A DNA stretch of 64,000 nucleotides. Origin: Hymenobacter sp. DG01. Its GTDB lineage: Bacteria; Bacteroidota; Bacteroidia; Cytophagales; Hymenobacteraceae. This document shows, one piece after another, positions 34,727-42,942 of the stretch. Position 1 is the stretch's first letter. Each line of letters starts with the position of its first letter. Made by a program: the position numbers and the translations under genes. The notes under the pieces are model-generated. The model did not search any database and was not told where the DNA came from. It was given only the letters and a program-made list of their open reading frames with translations. The stretch lies in NCBI RefSeq assembly GCF_006352025.1, contig NZ_CP040936.1, positions 4,156,001-4,220,000 on the forward strand, read 5' to 3'.

Positions 34727-36775
34727 TTAATCGCCCAGGAAGGTGGTGAGCTCCCCGGAGTACGTGAGGGTGAGCTGGTGCATAGCTCGGGTGCAGGCCA
34801 CGTAGAGCATGCTGCGGTCCACCTCCGTTTTGTAGGTGCGCGTCGAGGCGAAGGGCACGATGACGGCATCAAATTCCAGTCCTTTCGCCAAATGGGCCGT
34901 CGTGATGATAACACCGTCTTTGAAGGTCGTGGACTCCTCCGTGAGCAGGGCTACGCCGGGGCCCTGCAGCACCTCATACGCCCGCTCGGCTTGCCGAAGC
35001 GTTTTACAGATGACGCCCAATGACTGACTGCCGGAGCCCGGAAACGCGGTGACAAGCGCCCGCACCGCTTCCAGCTCCGCTTCGGGGCTGGGGTAGCGCA
35101 GTACGGCAGGCTCCTGCCCGTGCCGCTCCAACGGAATAATGTGAGGGTTGGGGCTGATGCGCTGGGCAAAAGCGGTAATCTCCAGGGTAGAGCGGTAGCT
35201 GCGGTACAGCTTCACCACATCGGCCTGCGGGAACACGCGCTCAATGGCTTCGGCCGAAGAGGCACTGTAGGGATTCACCGTCTGGCTGACATCGCCCAGA
35301 ATGGTTTTGCGGCACGGAAACAGCCTCGATAACACGGCGTACTGCACCGGGGTATAGTCCTGCATTTCATCCACCAGCAGGTGCTTCACGTGGTCGTAGG
35401 CCGTGAGACCCTCCAGGCGCAGGCGCAGGTAAATCAGCGGGAAAACATCGGCGTACTCCAGGTGCAAGCGGTGTTGGTCGAGCTTGAGCAACTCTGGCCG
35501 GCCGAGCCAGCGGTAAAAATCCCGGTAGAATTCCAGCACGTTGCCGTAGCGGAACATGCGCGGAATACCTTCCCCGATGGCGGCCTTTTCGCCCCCCGTG
35601 AGCTTGCGGTCAGCCTTGTCGCGCACGTAGGCCCGCACATCATTGGCTACCTGCCCGAAACGCTTGAGCAGCGGCACCCGGTGGTAGGCCTTAAACTTCT
35701 GCTGTATAAACGCGCCGGGTACCACCGTGCGCCCTACGCGTAGGTCGGCCACGCTGAAGTAATTATTCTCAACGTGCAGCAGGTACTGGTTGAGCTGGCT
35801 CAGAAACTCAAACGAGGACTTGAACCGGATGCGCTCAATGAAGGCCGCGTCGTGGCGCTCCAGCAGCGCCGATACCTGCTCGAAAAAGGTCTGGAAGGTG
35901 TAGCGGTTATCGAGCAGGTCGGCGGCCACCTCGTCCATGCCCAGTTCCGGAATGTGCTCCTCGCCCAGCTCAGGCAGCACGTTGGAGATATAGTCGGCAA
36001 ATACCTTGTTAGGCGAAATGATGAGCACATCCTTAGCCGCCAGCGTGTCGCGGTAGCGGTACAGCAGGAAGGCAATGCGGTGCAGGGCAATGGAAGTTTT
36101 GCCCGAGCCCGCCACGCCCTGAATAATCATCACCGGCGCGGTTTCGTTGCGGATTACGGCGTTCTGGTCCCGCTGAATCGTGGCAACGATGTTCTTCATC
36201 TTATCGTCGGAGGACTTGGCCAGCTCCTGCTGCAGCACGTCGTCGTGAATGTTCACGTCGCTGTCGAGCAGGTACTCCAGCCGCCCGTCCCGGATCTTGT
36301 ACTGGCGCTTCAGCTCAATGGTGCCCTTTACCGTGCCGGAGGGGGTAGGGTAGGAGGCCTCACCCAGCTCGAAATCGTAGAACAGGGAAGAAATAGGCGC
36401 CCGCCAGTCGTAAATCAGATTTTGGCGCTGGGTTTCATCCAGGAAGGAATACACCCCGATGTACACCGGGTTGGCTGCCTTGCCGGGGGTAGCGAAATCG
36501 ATGCGCCCAAAGTACGGCGACTGGCCCAGCTTGAGCAGGCGGCGCTTGCGGGCCACGGCGCCCTCGCCTGTGTAGGCCATGCGATTGATAGACTGCTCAG
36601 CAGAAACCATATCGGCCTCATCCATGCCCGACTGGTGCTCGTGGATGTACTGCTTTTTCTCCCGCAGCTCGTTGGAATACCGCCGCATGGCGTCATCAAT
36701 GCGCCGGATGGCCAGGGTCAGCTTCTCCTTGATTTCTTCCAGGTACTCTCGTTCTTCTTGCGGCGTGGCGTTCAT
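34727..36775 (-). CDS. HelD-like superfamily 1 helicase/RNA polymerase recycling factor
   Basis: A 682-residue UvrD-family ATPase of the HelD type. An N-terminal coiled coil (residues 1-75, rich in Glu/Lys/Arg) is the arm that in Bacillus HelD enters the RNA polymerase secondary channel. Walker A GVAGSGKTS is at residues 220-228; Walker B is VDEMQDYTPVQYAVL; the motif VI-like region is LYVACTRAMHQLTLTYSG; and the 1A/1B/2A insert fits. Other motifs include YDWRAPISSLFYDFELGEA near residue 122, a conserved HelD block. No partner gene is next to it. It is flanked by terminators, so it is monocistronic. The exact class (class I versus class II HelD) cannot be told here. Confidence 0.88.
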   Translation of the reverse strand: MNATPQEEREYLEEIKEKLTLAIRRIDDAMRRYSNELREKKQYIHEHQSGMDEADMVSAEQSINRMAYTGEGAVARKRRLLKLGQSPYFGRIDFATPGKAANPVYIGVYSFLDETQRQNLIYDWRAPISSLFYDFELGEASYPTPSGTVKGTIELKRQYKIRDGRLEYLLDSDVNIHDDVLQQELAKSSDDKMKNIVATIQRDQNAVIRNETAPVMIIQGVAGSGKTSIALHRIAFLLYRYRDTLAAKDVLIISPNKVFADYISNVLPELGEEHIPELGMDEVAADLLDNRYTFQTFFEQVSALLERHDAAFIERIRFKSSFEFLSQLNQYLLHVENNYFSVADLRVGRTVVPGAFIQQKFKAYHRVPLLKRFGQVANDVRAYVRDKADRKLTGGEKAAIGEGIPRMFRYGNVLEFYRDFYRWLGRPELLKLDQHRLHLEYADVFPLIYLRLRLEGLTAYDHVKHLLVDEMQDYTPVQYAVLSRLFPCRKTILGDVSQTVNPYSASSAEAIERVFPQADVVKLYRSYRSTLEITAFAQRISPNPHIIPLERHGQEPAVLRYPSPEAELEAVRALVTAFPGSGSQSLGVICKTLRQAERAYEVLQGPGVALLTEESTTFKDGVIITTAHLAKGLEFDAVIVPFASTRTYKTEVDRSMLYVACTRAMHQLTLTYSGELTTFLGD

Positions 36776-36952
36776 CCCCGGTAGCTAGTGAAAAATTGGA
36801 CCTCAAAGGTGCCAGCAAATTCCGGTTAGGAGAAGGGTTTACCGTATTTTATTAACCGGGTAGCCGGTAAGTAGCTCAGCCGGGCAAGGGCGCTGACAGC
36901 CGTTGCCTGACCACGATTTCGGTAGCTGCCTCCTTGCCACCCCGAGCACAAA

Positions 36953-36980
36953 AAAGGGCAGAGCGTGCGCTCTGCCCTTT
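36953..36980 (-). terminator. Terminator after the LysM transglycosylase gene
   Basis: AAAGGGCAGAGC pairs with GCTCTGCCCTTT (12 bp) around a four-base loop; TTTTTTG follows on the minus strand. Confidence 0.85.
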
Positions 36981-37003
36981 CCGGGAGTAAGTGGGGTAGG
37001 GCT

Positions 37004-38977
37004 TTAACTCTTAACAATGAGCTTCTGCCCGGGCTTTACCTCATCCGACTGTAGGTTGTTCAGCTCCCGCAGCTTTTCTACGGTGAGGCCCTGGTAGCGG
37101 CGCGAAATATTGTAGAGCGTGTCGCCGGGCTGCACCAGGTGCACCTGAGGAGCGGGTAGGGCGGGGCGGCTGGTGGGCCGGGTAGCCCGCCGGGCCGGCT
37201 CCTGGGCGGCAACCGCCGTCTGACGGGTAGCAGCGGCTACTTCAGCGGCCGTATCCTCTATTTCCCGCAGGTTCAGCTTCTGGCCGGGCGTCAGAGTTTC
37301 GGAGGTGAGCTTGTTGCGCGCCATCAGCTGGCTGACTGTCAGGCCGTGCGTGCGGGCAACTTTTTCCAGAAAGTCGCCGCGGCGTACTACGTAGGTAGCC
37401 GGCACCGAATCGTCAGGCTCTACCTGAGCAGCCGTTTCAGATTCTACCCGCGCCGTGCGTGCGGACGGAGCTGACCGGGCAGAAGAAGGCCGGGCCGGGG
37501 CAGCTGCCTCAGAGGCCGGCTCGGGCGCCTCCGCTACCGGCTGGAGCCTCGCGGAGGGCTTTACCACGGCAACATCATTTCTCCGGATTTCCGTAGCGGC
37601 CACCCGCACTTCAGGAGCAGACTCCGGAGCAGGAGCCACCGGCACAAACACTACCAGCTGGCGGCGCGGCGTGAGGGCGTTGGTTTTGCCCAGCGTGTTC
37701 CAGCGGCGCAGCTGGGCCGGACTTACCGCGTAGCGCTCGGCTACTGCGGCTACCGTTTCGCCCCGCTTTACCGTGTGGCGCACGCGCCGGAACCGGGGCT
37801 GGGCGGGCTGGGTCTTTTCACGCGGCCCCCCTTCGGCTACTGACCGGGTCGGGAAAGCCTCCACGCCGGTCAGGGCCACCGCGCGAAACGGCAGCAACTG
37901 GGGCAGCTCGGCCAGGGGCCGGCAGTAATCAAACAGCGTTGCCCGATCTACCACCGCCAGCGCCGGCCGGACCGCTGCCGGCAGCTGCACGGCGTAGGGC
38001 CGGTAGCCCTGGGGTAGCCAGGGTTTGCGCAGCTCCGGATTCAGGCGCGCCAGAGCCATGGAGTCGGAGTAGCCGCAGGCGCGGGCCAGGCGGGTCAGGT
38101 CGAAGGCCCGGCCGGCCAGCTGAAGCGTATCCATGGGCTCGGGGTACTGGTAGCGCAGGGTGGGGGAGTGCAGCTGGTGCTGTTGGGCGTACTTCAGGGT
38201 GTACATGATGGCCGTGAAGGTGGGCACGTAGTTGCGCGTTTCGGCCGGCAGGTGGGGGTGCACTTCCCAGTAGGTTTTCTTGCCGGTCCGCCGCACTACC
38301 TTCTGCATGTTGCCCGCGCCCCAGTTATACGCGGCCAGCACCATTTCCCAGTCATGAAACACTCCGTAGAGGTAGCGCAAGTGTTTGCAGGCAGCTTCAG
38401 TAGCCTTTTCCGGGTCCATGCGCTCATCCACCCATTCGTCACGGCGTAGGCGCAGGTCGTTGGCCGTGGGGCCCATGAACTGCCAGAGCCCGGTGGCACC
38501 CACCCGCGACTTGGCCGTCGGAATCAGGGCCGACTCCACCACGGCCAGGTATTTCAGGTCGGTGGGCAGGTTATACTTGGCCAGATACTTTTCGAAAAGC
38601 GGAAAGTATAGGTTCTCGCGTTCCAGCACCCGCTGGGTGTAGCCGCGCTGCCGCTCCGTGAACAGTCGCACAAACGCCATAACGTGCGAGTTGAAGACGT
38701 GAGGCACGTCTGTTTCAAAGCAGCTGATTCGGTCCCCTACCAGGTCGCGCAGCTCGGGCGGCGTCCGGAGCCAGGCCAGCTTCACGGAGTCGAGGGGGGT
38801 AGGGGCCGCTACCAGTGAGTCGGGCAGCAGCTTTAGGTTTACCTGTAAGGAGTCGTCCGCCGCCGATGGGGTAGCCGGCGCGGAAGGGAGGGTGGGCTGC
38901 ACCTGGGCCGCCGCCGGCAGTGCTGCCGAGGCAGCAAACAATACGGGAACAGCAGCACGCAGCAACAACTTCTTCAT
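37004..38977 (-). CDS. LysM lytic transglycosylase (MltD-like)
   Basis: A 657-residue exported murein enzyme with a signal peptide (LLLRAAVPVLFAASAALPAAA). Residues about 130-330 form a Slt/MltD catalytic domain: LKYLAVVESALIPTAKSRVGATGLWQFM has the catalytic Glu (VES) and GLWQFM, then ERMDPEKATEAACKHL, AAYNWGAGNMQKV. Three LysM peptidoglycan-binding domains follow, starting near residues 405 (VKRGETVAAVAERYAVSPAQL), 530 (VRRGDFLEKVARTHGLTV) and 610 (VQPGDTLYNISRRYQGLTV). It cleaves the MurNAc-GlcNAc bond to make anhydromuropeptides. The middle linker is alanine- and proline-rich. A -7 box lies 66 bases upstream. Confidence 0.94.
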   Translation of the reverse strand: MKKLLLRAAVPVLFAASAALPAAAQVQPTLPSAPATPSAADDSLQVNLKLLPDSLVAAPTPLDSVKLAWLRTPPELRDLVGDRISCFETDVPHVFNSHVMAFVRLFTERQRGYTQRVLERENLYFPLFEKYLAKYNLPTDLKYLAVVESALIPTAKSRVGATGLWQFMGPTANDLRLRRDEWVDERMDPEKATEAACKHLRYLYGVFHDWEMVLAAYNWGAGNMQKVVRRTGKKTYWEVHPHLPAETRNYVPTFTAIMYTLKYAQQHQLHSPTLRYQYPEPMDTLQLAGRAFDLTRLARACGYSDSMALARLNPELRKPWLPQGYRPYAVQLPAAVRPALAVVDRATLFDYCRPLAELPQLLPFRAVALTGVEAFPTRSVAEGGPREKTQPAQPRFRRVRHTVKRGETVAAVAERYAVSPAQLRRWNTLGKTNALTPRRQLVVFVPVAPAPESAPEVRVAATEIRRNDVAVVKPSARLQPVAEAPEPASEAAAPARPSSARSAPSARTARVESETAAQVEPDDSVPATYVVRRGDFLEKVARTHGLTVSQLMARNKLTSETLTPGQKLNLREIEDTAAEVAAATRQTAVAAQEPARRATRPTSRPALPAPQVHLVQPGDTLYNISRRYQGLTVEKLRELNNLQSDEVKPGQKLIVKS

Positions 38978-39042
38978 ACGTACATGTAAACGGGCAGGTA
39001 AGCCGAACGCTCAAAATGCTGTGCCTCAGAGCGGCACATCTT

Positions 39043-39050
39043 CAAAAATA
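39043..39050 (-). promoter_or_regulatory. -7 element of the LysM transglycosylase gene
   Basis: TATTTTTG on the minus strand, a perfect TAnnTTTG, 66 bases before the start. Confidence 0.45.
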
Positions 39051-39193
39051 GCACGAAACCGGTACAATGCCAGCCCGGGCCGGGAATAAGAACCCCGAAG
39101 CCCCACGTAGGTCCCGCATCAGCAACCAGCTTACCGCCGGTTGTCGGCCAAGACCGGAGTGGAACTCCGGGGTATCGAAGATCAGGTGCCGCC

Positions 39194-40633
39194 TTAGGCT
39201 TCTACCGAAGCCAGCGTTTCGGTAACCGAGTTGGCAAAGGCCAGCAGGTGCTCCTCGCGGAACGCTCCGCTCAGAATCTGCAGGCCGATGGGCAGGCCCT
39301 GCGAATCGGTGCCGGCCGGTACCGAAATAGCCGGTACGCCCGCCAGGGAAGCCTGCACCGTGAAGATATCGGCCAGGTACATGGCCAGCGTATCCTTGTT
39401 CACGTCGCCGATGCGGAAGGCCGTGGTAGGAGTGGTCGGAAGCACCAGGAAGTCGTACTCGCGCAGCAGCTCATCGGTTTTTTCCTTGATGAGACGGCGC
39501 ACGCGCTGAGCCTTGGTGTAGTAGGCATCGTAGTAGCTGGCGCTCAGTACAAAAGTGCCCAGCAGAATCCGGCGCTGCACCTCGGGGCCGAAGCCCTGGG
39601 AACGGGTTTTCTTGTACAGCGACTCCAGGTCGGTGGCGTCCGGAGCGCGGTAGCCGAACTTCACGCCGTCATAGCGGCTCAGGTTAGAGCTGGCTTCGGC
39701 CGTAGTGAGGATGTAATACGTGGGCACGATATAATCGAGGTAGGGAAAGTCCACTCCCTCCACTACGTGGCCCTGCCCGCGGAACCGGTCCAGGGCCTGC
39801 TCCGTGGCGGCCTTGATTTCCGCGTTCAACCCGGGCCGCTCCAGACAGTCTTTGATGTAACCGATGCGGTAGTGCGGGGCCGGGGCTAGCTGCTGGCTGT
39901 AGGCAGGCACCTCACGCTGGCTGGCCGTGCTGTCAAAACGGTCGGAGCCGGCCATCACTTCCAGCAGCAGAGCGGCGTCTTCTACTGAGCGGGTAAGGGT
40001 GCCGATCTGGTCAAAGGACGACGCGTAAGCTACCAGGCCGTAGCGCGAAATGCGCGAATAGGTAGGCTTAAAGCCCACAATGCCGCAAAACGCCGCCGGC
40101 TGCCGTACCGAACCTCCCGTATCGGAGCCGATGGAAGCCAAACACAAATCTGCCTGCACGGCCACTGCCGAGCCGCCCGAGGACCCCCCGGGCACCCGCT
40201 TGGGGTCCACTTCGTTGCGGGCCGGCCCAAAAAAGGACGTTTCGTTGGAAGCGCCCATGGCAAACTCGTCGCAGTTCTGGCGACCAATCAGGATGGCGTC
40301 TTCGTCGAGCAGACGCTGCACGGCCGTTCCCGTGAACAGGGACGTGAAGCCGTCGAGGATGTGGCTGCTGCTTTGCAGAGCGTGGCCTTTGTAAGCCAGC
40401 ACATCTTTCAAACCGATAACCATGCCCGCCAGCTTACCGGACGTGCCGGCCGCCAGCTTGGCGTCCACGGCATCGGCCTGGGCCAGCGCCTCTTCGGGCC
40501 ACACCTCCAGAAATGCATTGAGGTGCTGTTTGCGGCGGATGTTATCCAGATAATACTCCACGAGCTGACGGCAGGACGTGGTGCCTGCCGTCAGCTCGTG
40601 GCGAACTTCCGTGAGGGAGTTGAAGCGTCTCAA
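39194..40633 (-). CDS. gatA: Aspartyl/glutamyl-tRNA amidotransferase subunit A
   Basis: A 479-residue amidase that with GatB and GatC converts Glu-tRNA-Gln (or Asp-tRNA-Asn) to the amide form. The Ser-cis-Ser-Lys triad is visible: Lys76 in GLKDVLAYKGH, Ser151 in GGSSGGSA and Ser175 in GSDTGGSVRQPAAFCG. Spacing equals that of Staphylococcus aureus GatA. Length normal. gatB and gatC are not nearby, so the complex is encoded at several loci. It lies 91 bases downstream of the twin tatA genes on the same strand and could be cotranscribed. Confidence 0.96.
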   Translation of the reverse strand: MRRFNSLTEVRHELTAGTTSCRQLVEYYLDNIRRKQHLNAFLEVWPEEALAQADAVDAKLAAGTSGKLAGMVIGLKDVLAYKGHALQSSSHILDGFTSLFTGTAVQRLLDEDAILIGRQNCDEFAMGASNETSFFGPARNEVDPKRVPGGSSGGSAVAVQADLCLASIGSDTGGSVRQPAAFCGIVGFKPTYSRISRYGLVAYASSFDQIGTLTRSVEDAALLLEVMAGSDRFDSTASQREVPAYSQQLAPAPHYRIGYIKDCLERPGLNAEIKAATEQALDRFRGQGHVVEGVDFPYLDYIVPTYYILTTAEASSNLSRYDGVKFGYRAPDATDLESLYKKTRSQGFGPEVQRRILLGTFVLSASYYDAYYTKAQRVRRLIKEKTDELLREYDFLVLPTTPTTAFRIGDVNKDTLAMYLADIFTVQASLAGVPAISVPAGTDSQGLPIGLQILSGAFREEHLLAFANSVTETLASVEA

Positions 40634-40724
40634 GACGAAAAGGGTTTGGAGTAGGTAGTGCGTACTAACCCAAGCAGGAAGGAGCCGGCCCTAAGGACAA
40701 GGCCAGCCGCCTGGTACCAGTTGC

Positions 40725-41105
40725 TTAGGCCGTTTGGTCGAGGCGGGGGCGCTCCTCGGGGGCGGGCGTAACCGGAGGGGTTATGCCGCCATCCATGGGC
40801 GGGGCCACCGGCGTTACGGCCGGGGCTACTGGGGCTTCGGCCACCGGAGCGGGGGTAGGCGCCGGGTAGGGCTGCTGGTTGAATTGCTGCTGGTAGGGCT
40901 GCTGGGGTTGCGGCGTCTGCCCGGCGTTTTCAATTTCGCTGCGGATTTCGCGGGAGGCATCCTTAAACTCCCGGATGCCTTTGCCCAGACCGCGGGCTAG
41001 TTCCGGGATTTTGTTGGCCCCGAAGAAAATCAGGATAAACAGGACGATGACCATCAGCTCACCGCCGCCGATACCCTCCAGAAACAGAAAGAGAGGAGCG
41101 TTCAT
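40725..41105 (-). CDS. TatA/TatB-type twin-arginine translocase component, long form
   Basis: A 126-residue membrane protein. One transmembrane segment (GGGELMVIVLFILIFFG) with the FGxxKIPELARGLGKGIREFK amphipathic helix diagnostic of TatA/B. The tail from residue 65 is Gln/Pro/Ala-rich and low-complexity. The other TatA gene is 12 bases upstream; TatC is not in this window. The two TatA paralogs probably form the pore; whether this one acts as TatB is not clear. Confidence 0.9.
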   Translation of the reverse strand: MNAPLFLFLEGIGGGELMVIVLFILIFFGANKIPELARGLGKGIREFKDASREIRSEIENAGQTPQPQQPYQQQFNQQPYPAPTPAPVAEAPVAPAVTPVAPPMDGGITPPVTPAPEERPRLDQTA

Positions 41106-41117
41106 TGGGTAGGCAGC

Positions 41118-41342
41118 TTAGTGGCGCGGAGCCGTCGTATCGTTGGGATTGGCCGGCTGGTCGCGGAACTCGGGCTTGGTCTCCTTGGAAGCATCCTTAA
41201 ACTCGCGGATGCCTTGGCCCATGCCCCGGAACAGCTCCGGGATGCGCTTGGCACCGAACAGCAGAATAATAGCAAGTCCGATTAGAAGAAACTCAGTACC
41301 GCCGAAGTTACCGATTCCGAGCAGGAGTGTGGCAAAGTTCAT
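41118..41342 (-). CDS. tatA: TatA-type twin-arginine translocase component
   Basis: A 74-residue membrane protein with one transmembrane helix (GGTEFLLIGLAIILLFG) and the amphipathic FGAKRIPELFRGMGQGIREFKDASKE. Length is normal for TatA. It heads a unit with the longer paralog and probably gatA. A -7 box lies 33 bases upstream. Confidence 0.93.
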   Translation of the reverse strand: MNFATLLLGIGNFGGTEFLLIGLAIILLFGAKRIPELFRGMGQGIREFKDASKETKPEFRDQPANPNDTTAPRH

Positions 41343-41660
41343 AAGGGGAAGCCGTTAGGCCGAATTTAGAGTGGCAAAGCTACGTGTACGCAGTTTTGTA
41401 CGCATCAGGATTGTAAAGGTACCGCATAATTTCAAAATCAGTTCCGTTACCTTCCACCTCGGTAAAGGCGGGCCTGCCCGCGCCTACCGCGAGCCGCCCC
41501 CGCCAAGCGGGCGGCCTCACCCAGCAAATTGGGCTGTTAGCCCCGCAATTTTGGCTGCTCAGCAAGTCAATAGGAAGAAATTAAGGCTATATACGCTATT
41601 TAGAAGGAAATTTATGCTTCGCTATCCGGATAGTATGTCTCAACACCTGCGTTTACTCTA
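41343..41660. other. Divergent intergenic region, tatA and LytTR gene
   Basis: 318 bases between divergent genes. It holds the tatA -7 box, a GC-rich stretch at 41460-41530, and a near -7 box CAATTTTG (41546-41553) for the plus-strand gene. No gene and no clear terminator. Confidence 0.45.
41375..41382 (-). promoter_or_regulatory. -7 element of the tat genes
   Basis: TAGCTTTG on the minus strand, 33 bases before the tatA start, identical to the TonB receptor box. Confidence 0.5.
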
Positions 41661-42614
41661 ATGTCGTTTACCTCATTTACTCCCAACCAAACGGCCGCGG
41701 CCCCGGCCCGGCGCCTCTCCGACGCGGCGCGGTTGGAAGCATTACGCAAATACCAGATCCTGGACACCCCGCCTGAAGCGGTATTTGACGATTTGGTGCG
41801 GCTGGCGGCTTACATCTGCGGCACGCCCATTTCTCTGGTATCCCTGCTCGATGCCGAGCGGCAGTGGTTTAAGGCCCGGGTCGGGCTGGAGGTGCCGAGC
41901 ACGCCCCTTAACCTGGCCTTCTGCCGGCATGCCATCCTCACGGATAAAGTGTACGAAGTAGAGGACGCCACGCTTGATCCTTTGTTCCAGCGAAACGACC
42001 TGGTAACCGGAGAGCCCAACATCCGATTTTATGCCGGCGCCCCCCTGATTACCCCCGAGGGGCAAATGCTGGGCACCATCTGCACCATTGATACGGTGCC
42101 CCGCCGCCTGACGGAGGAACAGCGGGATGCCCTGCGTATTCTGGCGCGGGAAGTAGTATCGCACCTGGAGCTGCGGCGGGCCCGCATCCAGCTGGAAGAA
42201 GAAAAACATAAGCTGGAAGGACTATTGCGAATGGCCAACGACACGGCTGAATCATTTTACCTGCACGGAGGTCAAAACGAAATCTTTATTAAGCAGGATC
42301 ATAAGCTGCTGCGCGTTAATACAACCGATATTCGCTACGTAGAGGCCCTGGGCGACTACGTAAATATTTACTCGGGCCGGGAGCGGTACACCGTGTACAG
42401 CACCATGAAGGAACTGGAAGCCAAGCTGCCCGTTCGTGACTTTGCCCGGGTGCACCGCAAGTACATCGTGCGGCTAGACCGCATCATTGCCATTGAGAAT
42501 GATGCGGTGATTGTGGAAGCTGGCCGCAACGCTGAGCAGGCTACCAGCGTGTTGCCCGTGCCCATCGGCAGCTCTTATAAAGCCGCCCTGCTGAGCCGCC
42601 TGAACCTGGTGTAA
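41661..42614 (+). CDS. GAF-domain LytTR transcriptional regulator
   Basis: A 317-residue one-component regulator. Residues about 25-175 form a GAF domain (EALRKYQILDTPPEAVFDDLVRLAA, VSLLDAERQWFKARVGL, YAGAPLITPEGQMLGTICTID), with the GAF signature that often binds small ligands or haem. A short coiled coil (RARIQLEEEKHKLEGLLRMAN) links to a LytTR DNA-binding domain from about 215 (HKLLRVNTTDIRYVEALGDYVNIYS to RVHRKYIVRLDRIIAIEND). No response-regulator receiver or sensor-kinase domain is present, so the GAF domain should sense the signal directly. Targets unknown; a Cys in NLAFCRHAIL near residue 95 may be relevant to sensing. Confidence 0.9.
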   Translation: MSFTSFTPNQTAAAPARRLSDAARLEALRKYQILDTPPEAVFDDLVRLAAYICGTPISLVSLLDAERQWFKARVGLEVPSTPLNLAFCRHAILTDKVYEVEDATLDPLFQRNDLVTGEPNIRFYAGAPLITPEGQMLGTICTIDTVPRRLTEEQRDALRILAREVVSHLELRRARIQLEEEKHKLEGLLRMANDTAESFYLHGGQNEIFIKQDHKLLRVNTTDIRYVEALGDYVNIYSGRERYTVYSTMKELEAKLPVRDFARVHRKYIVRLDRIIAIENDAVIVEAGRNAEQATSVLPVPIGSSYKAALLSRLNLV

Positions 42615-42819
42615 GCTCAACTGGTAGCCGCGTGGTTCAGATTGCGGCAGTTCACCGAGGGAATAAAGAGATTCAGCGAATTTGCCGGTATCAGCTCTGA
42701 TCCTCCCTTTATCTTACATCATGTTATCGGGAATGACCCCGGCCCGCGGCAGTTTCACGGCTGCCCGCTGGCAGGGGGAGGGATTCTGATAGCTAAGTTT
42801 GTTTTCATAGCTCAGAAAG

Positions 42820-42848
42820 ACACCGCATCCTGTGCGGTGTTTTTTTTT
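42820..42848 (+). terminator. Terminator of the LytTR gene
   Basis: ACACCGCA pairs with TGCGGTGT around a five-base loop and is followed by eight T. Confidence 0.8.
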
Positions 42849-42867
42849 GTGCCTACATCCGCAGTCG

Positions 42868-42917
42868 GCTACCCCCTGCCGCGCCAGAGGAGGGTTTGGC
42901 GGCCCGGCAGGGGTAGC
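42868..42917 (-). terminator. Bulged hairpin after the EnvC-like gene
   Basis: GCTACCCCCTGCCG pairs with CGGCAGGGGTAGC with one bulged C, with an inner CGCCA/TGGCG stem. Minus-strand T run absent, so termination strength is uncertain. Confidence 0.6.
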
Positions 42918-42942
42918 AACAGGGGTAGGCTGATACCGGATT

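Larger units (their letters stand above)
42615..42942. other. Convergent intergenic region with two terminators
   Basis: 328 bases between convergent genes. 42615-42800 holds nothing recognisable; 42820-42848 and 42868-42917 are hairpins listed separately. Confidence 0.5.

Noticed and set aside
42644..42800. Possible small gene between the LytTR gene and its terminator
   Set aside because: No frame with a signal peptide, domain or start context of any strength; treated as empty.
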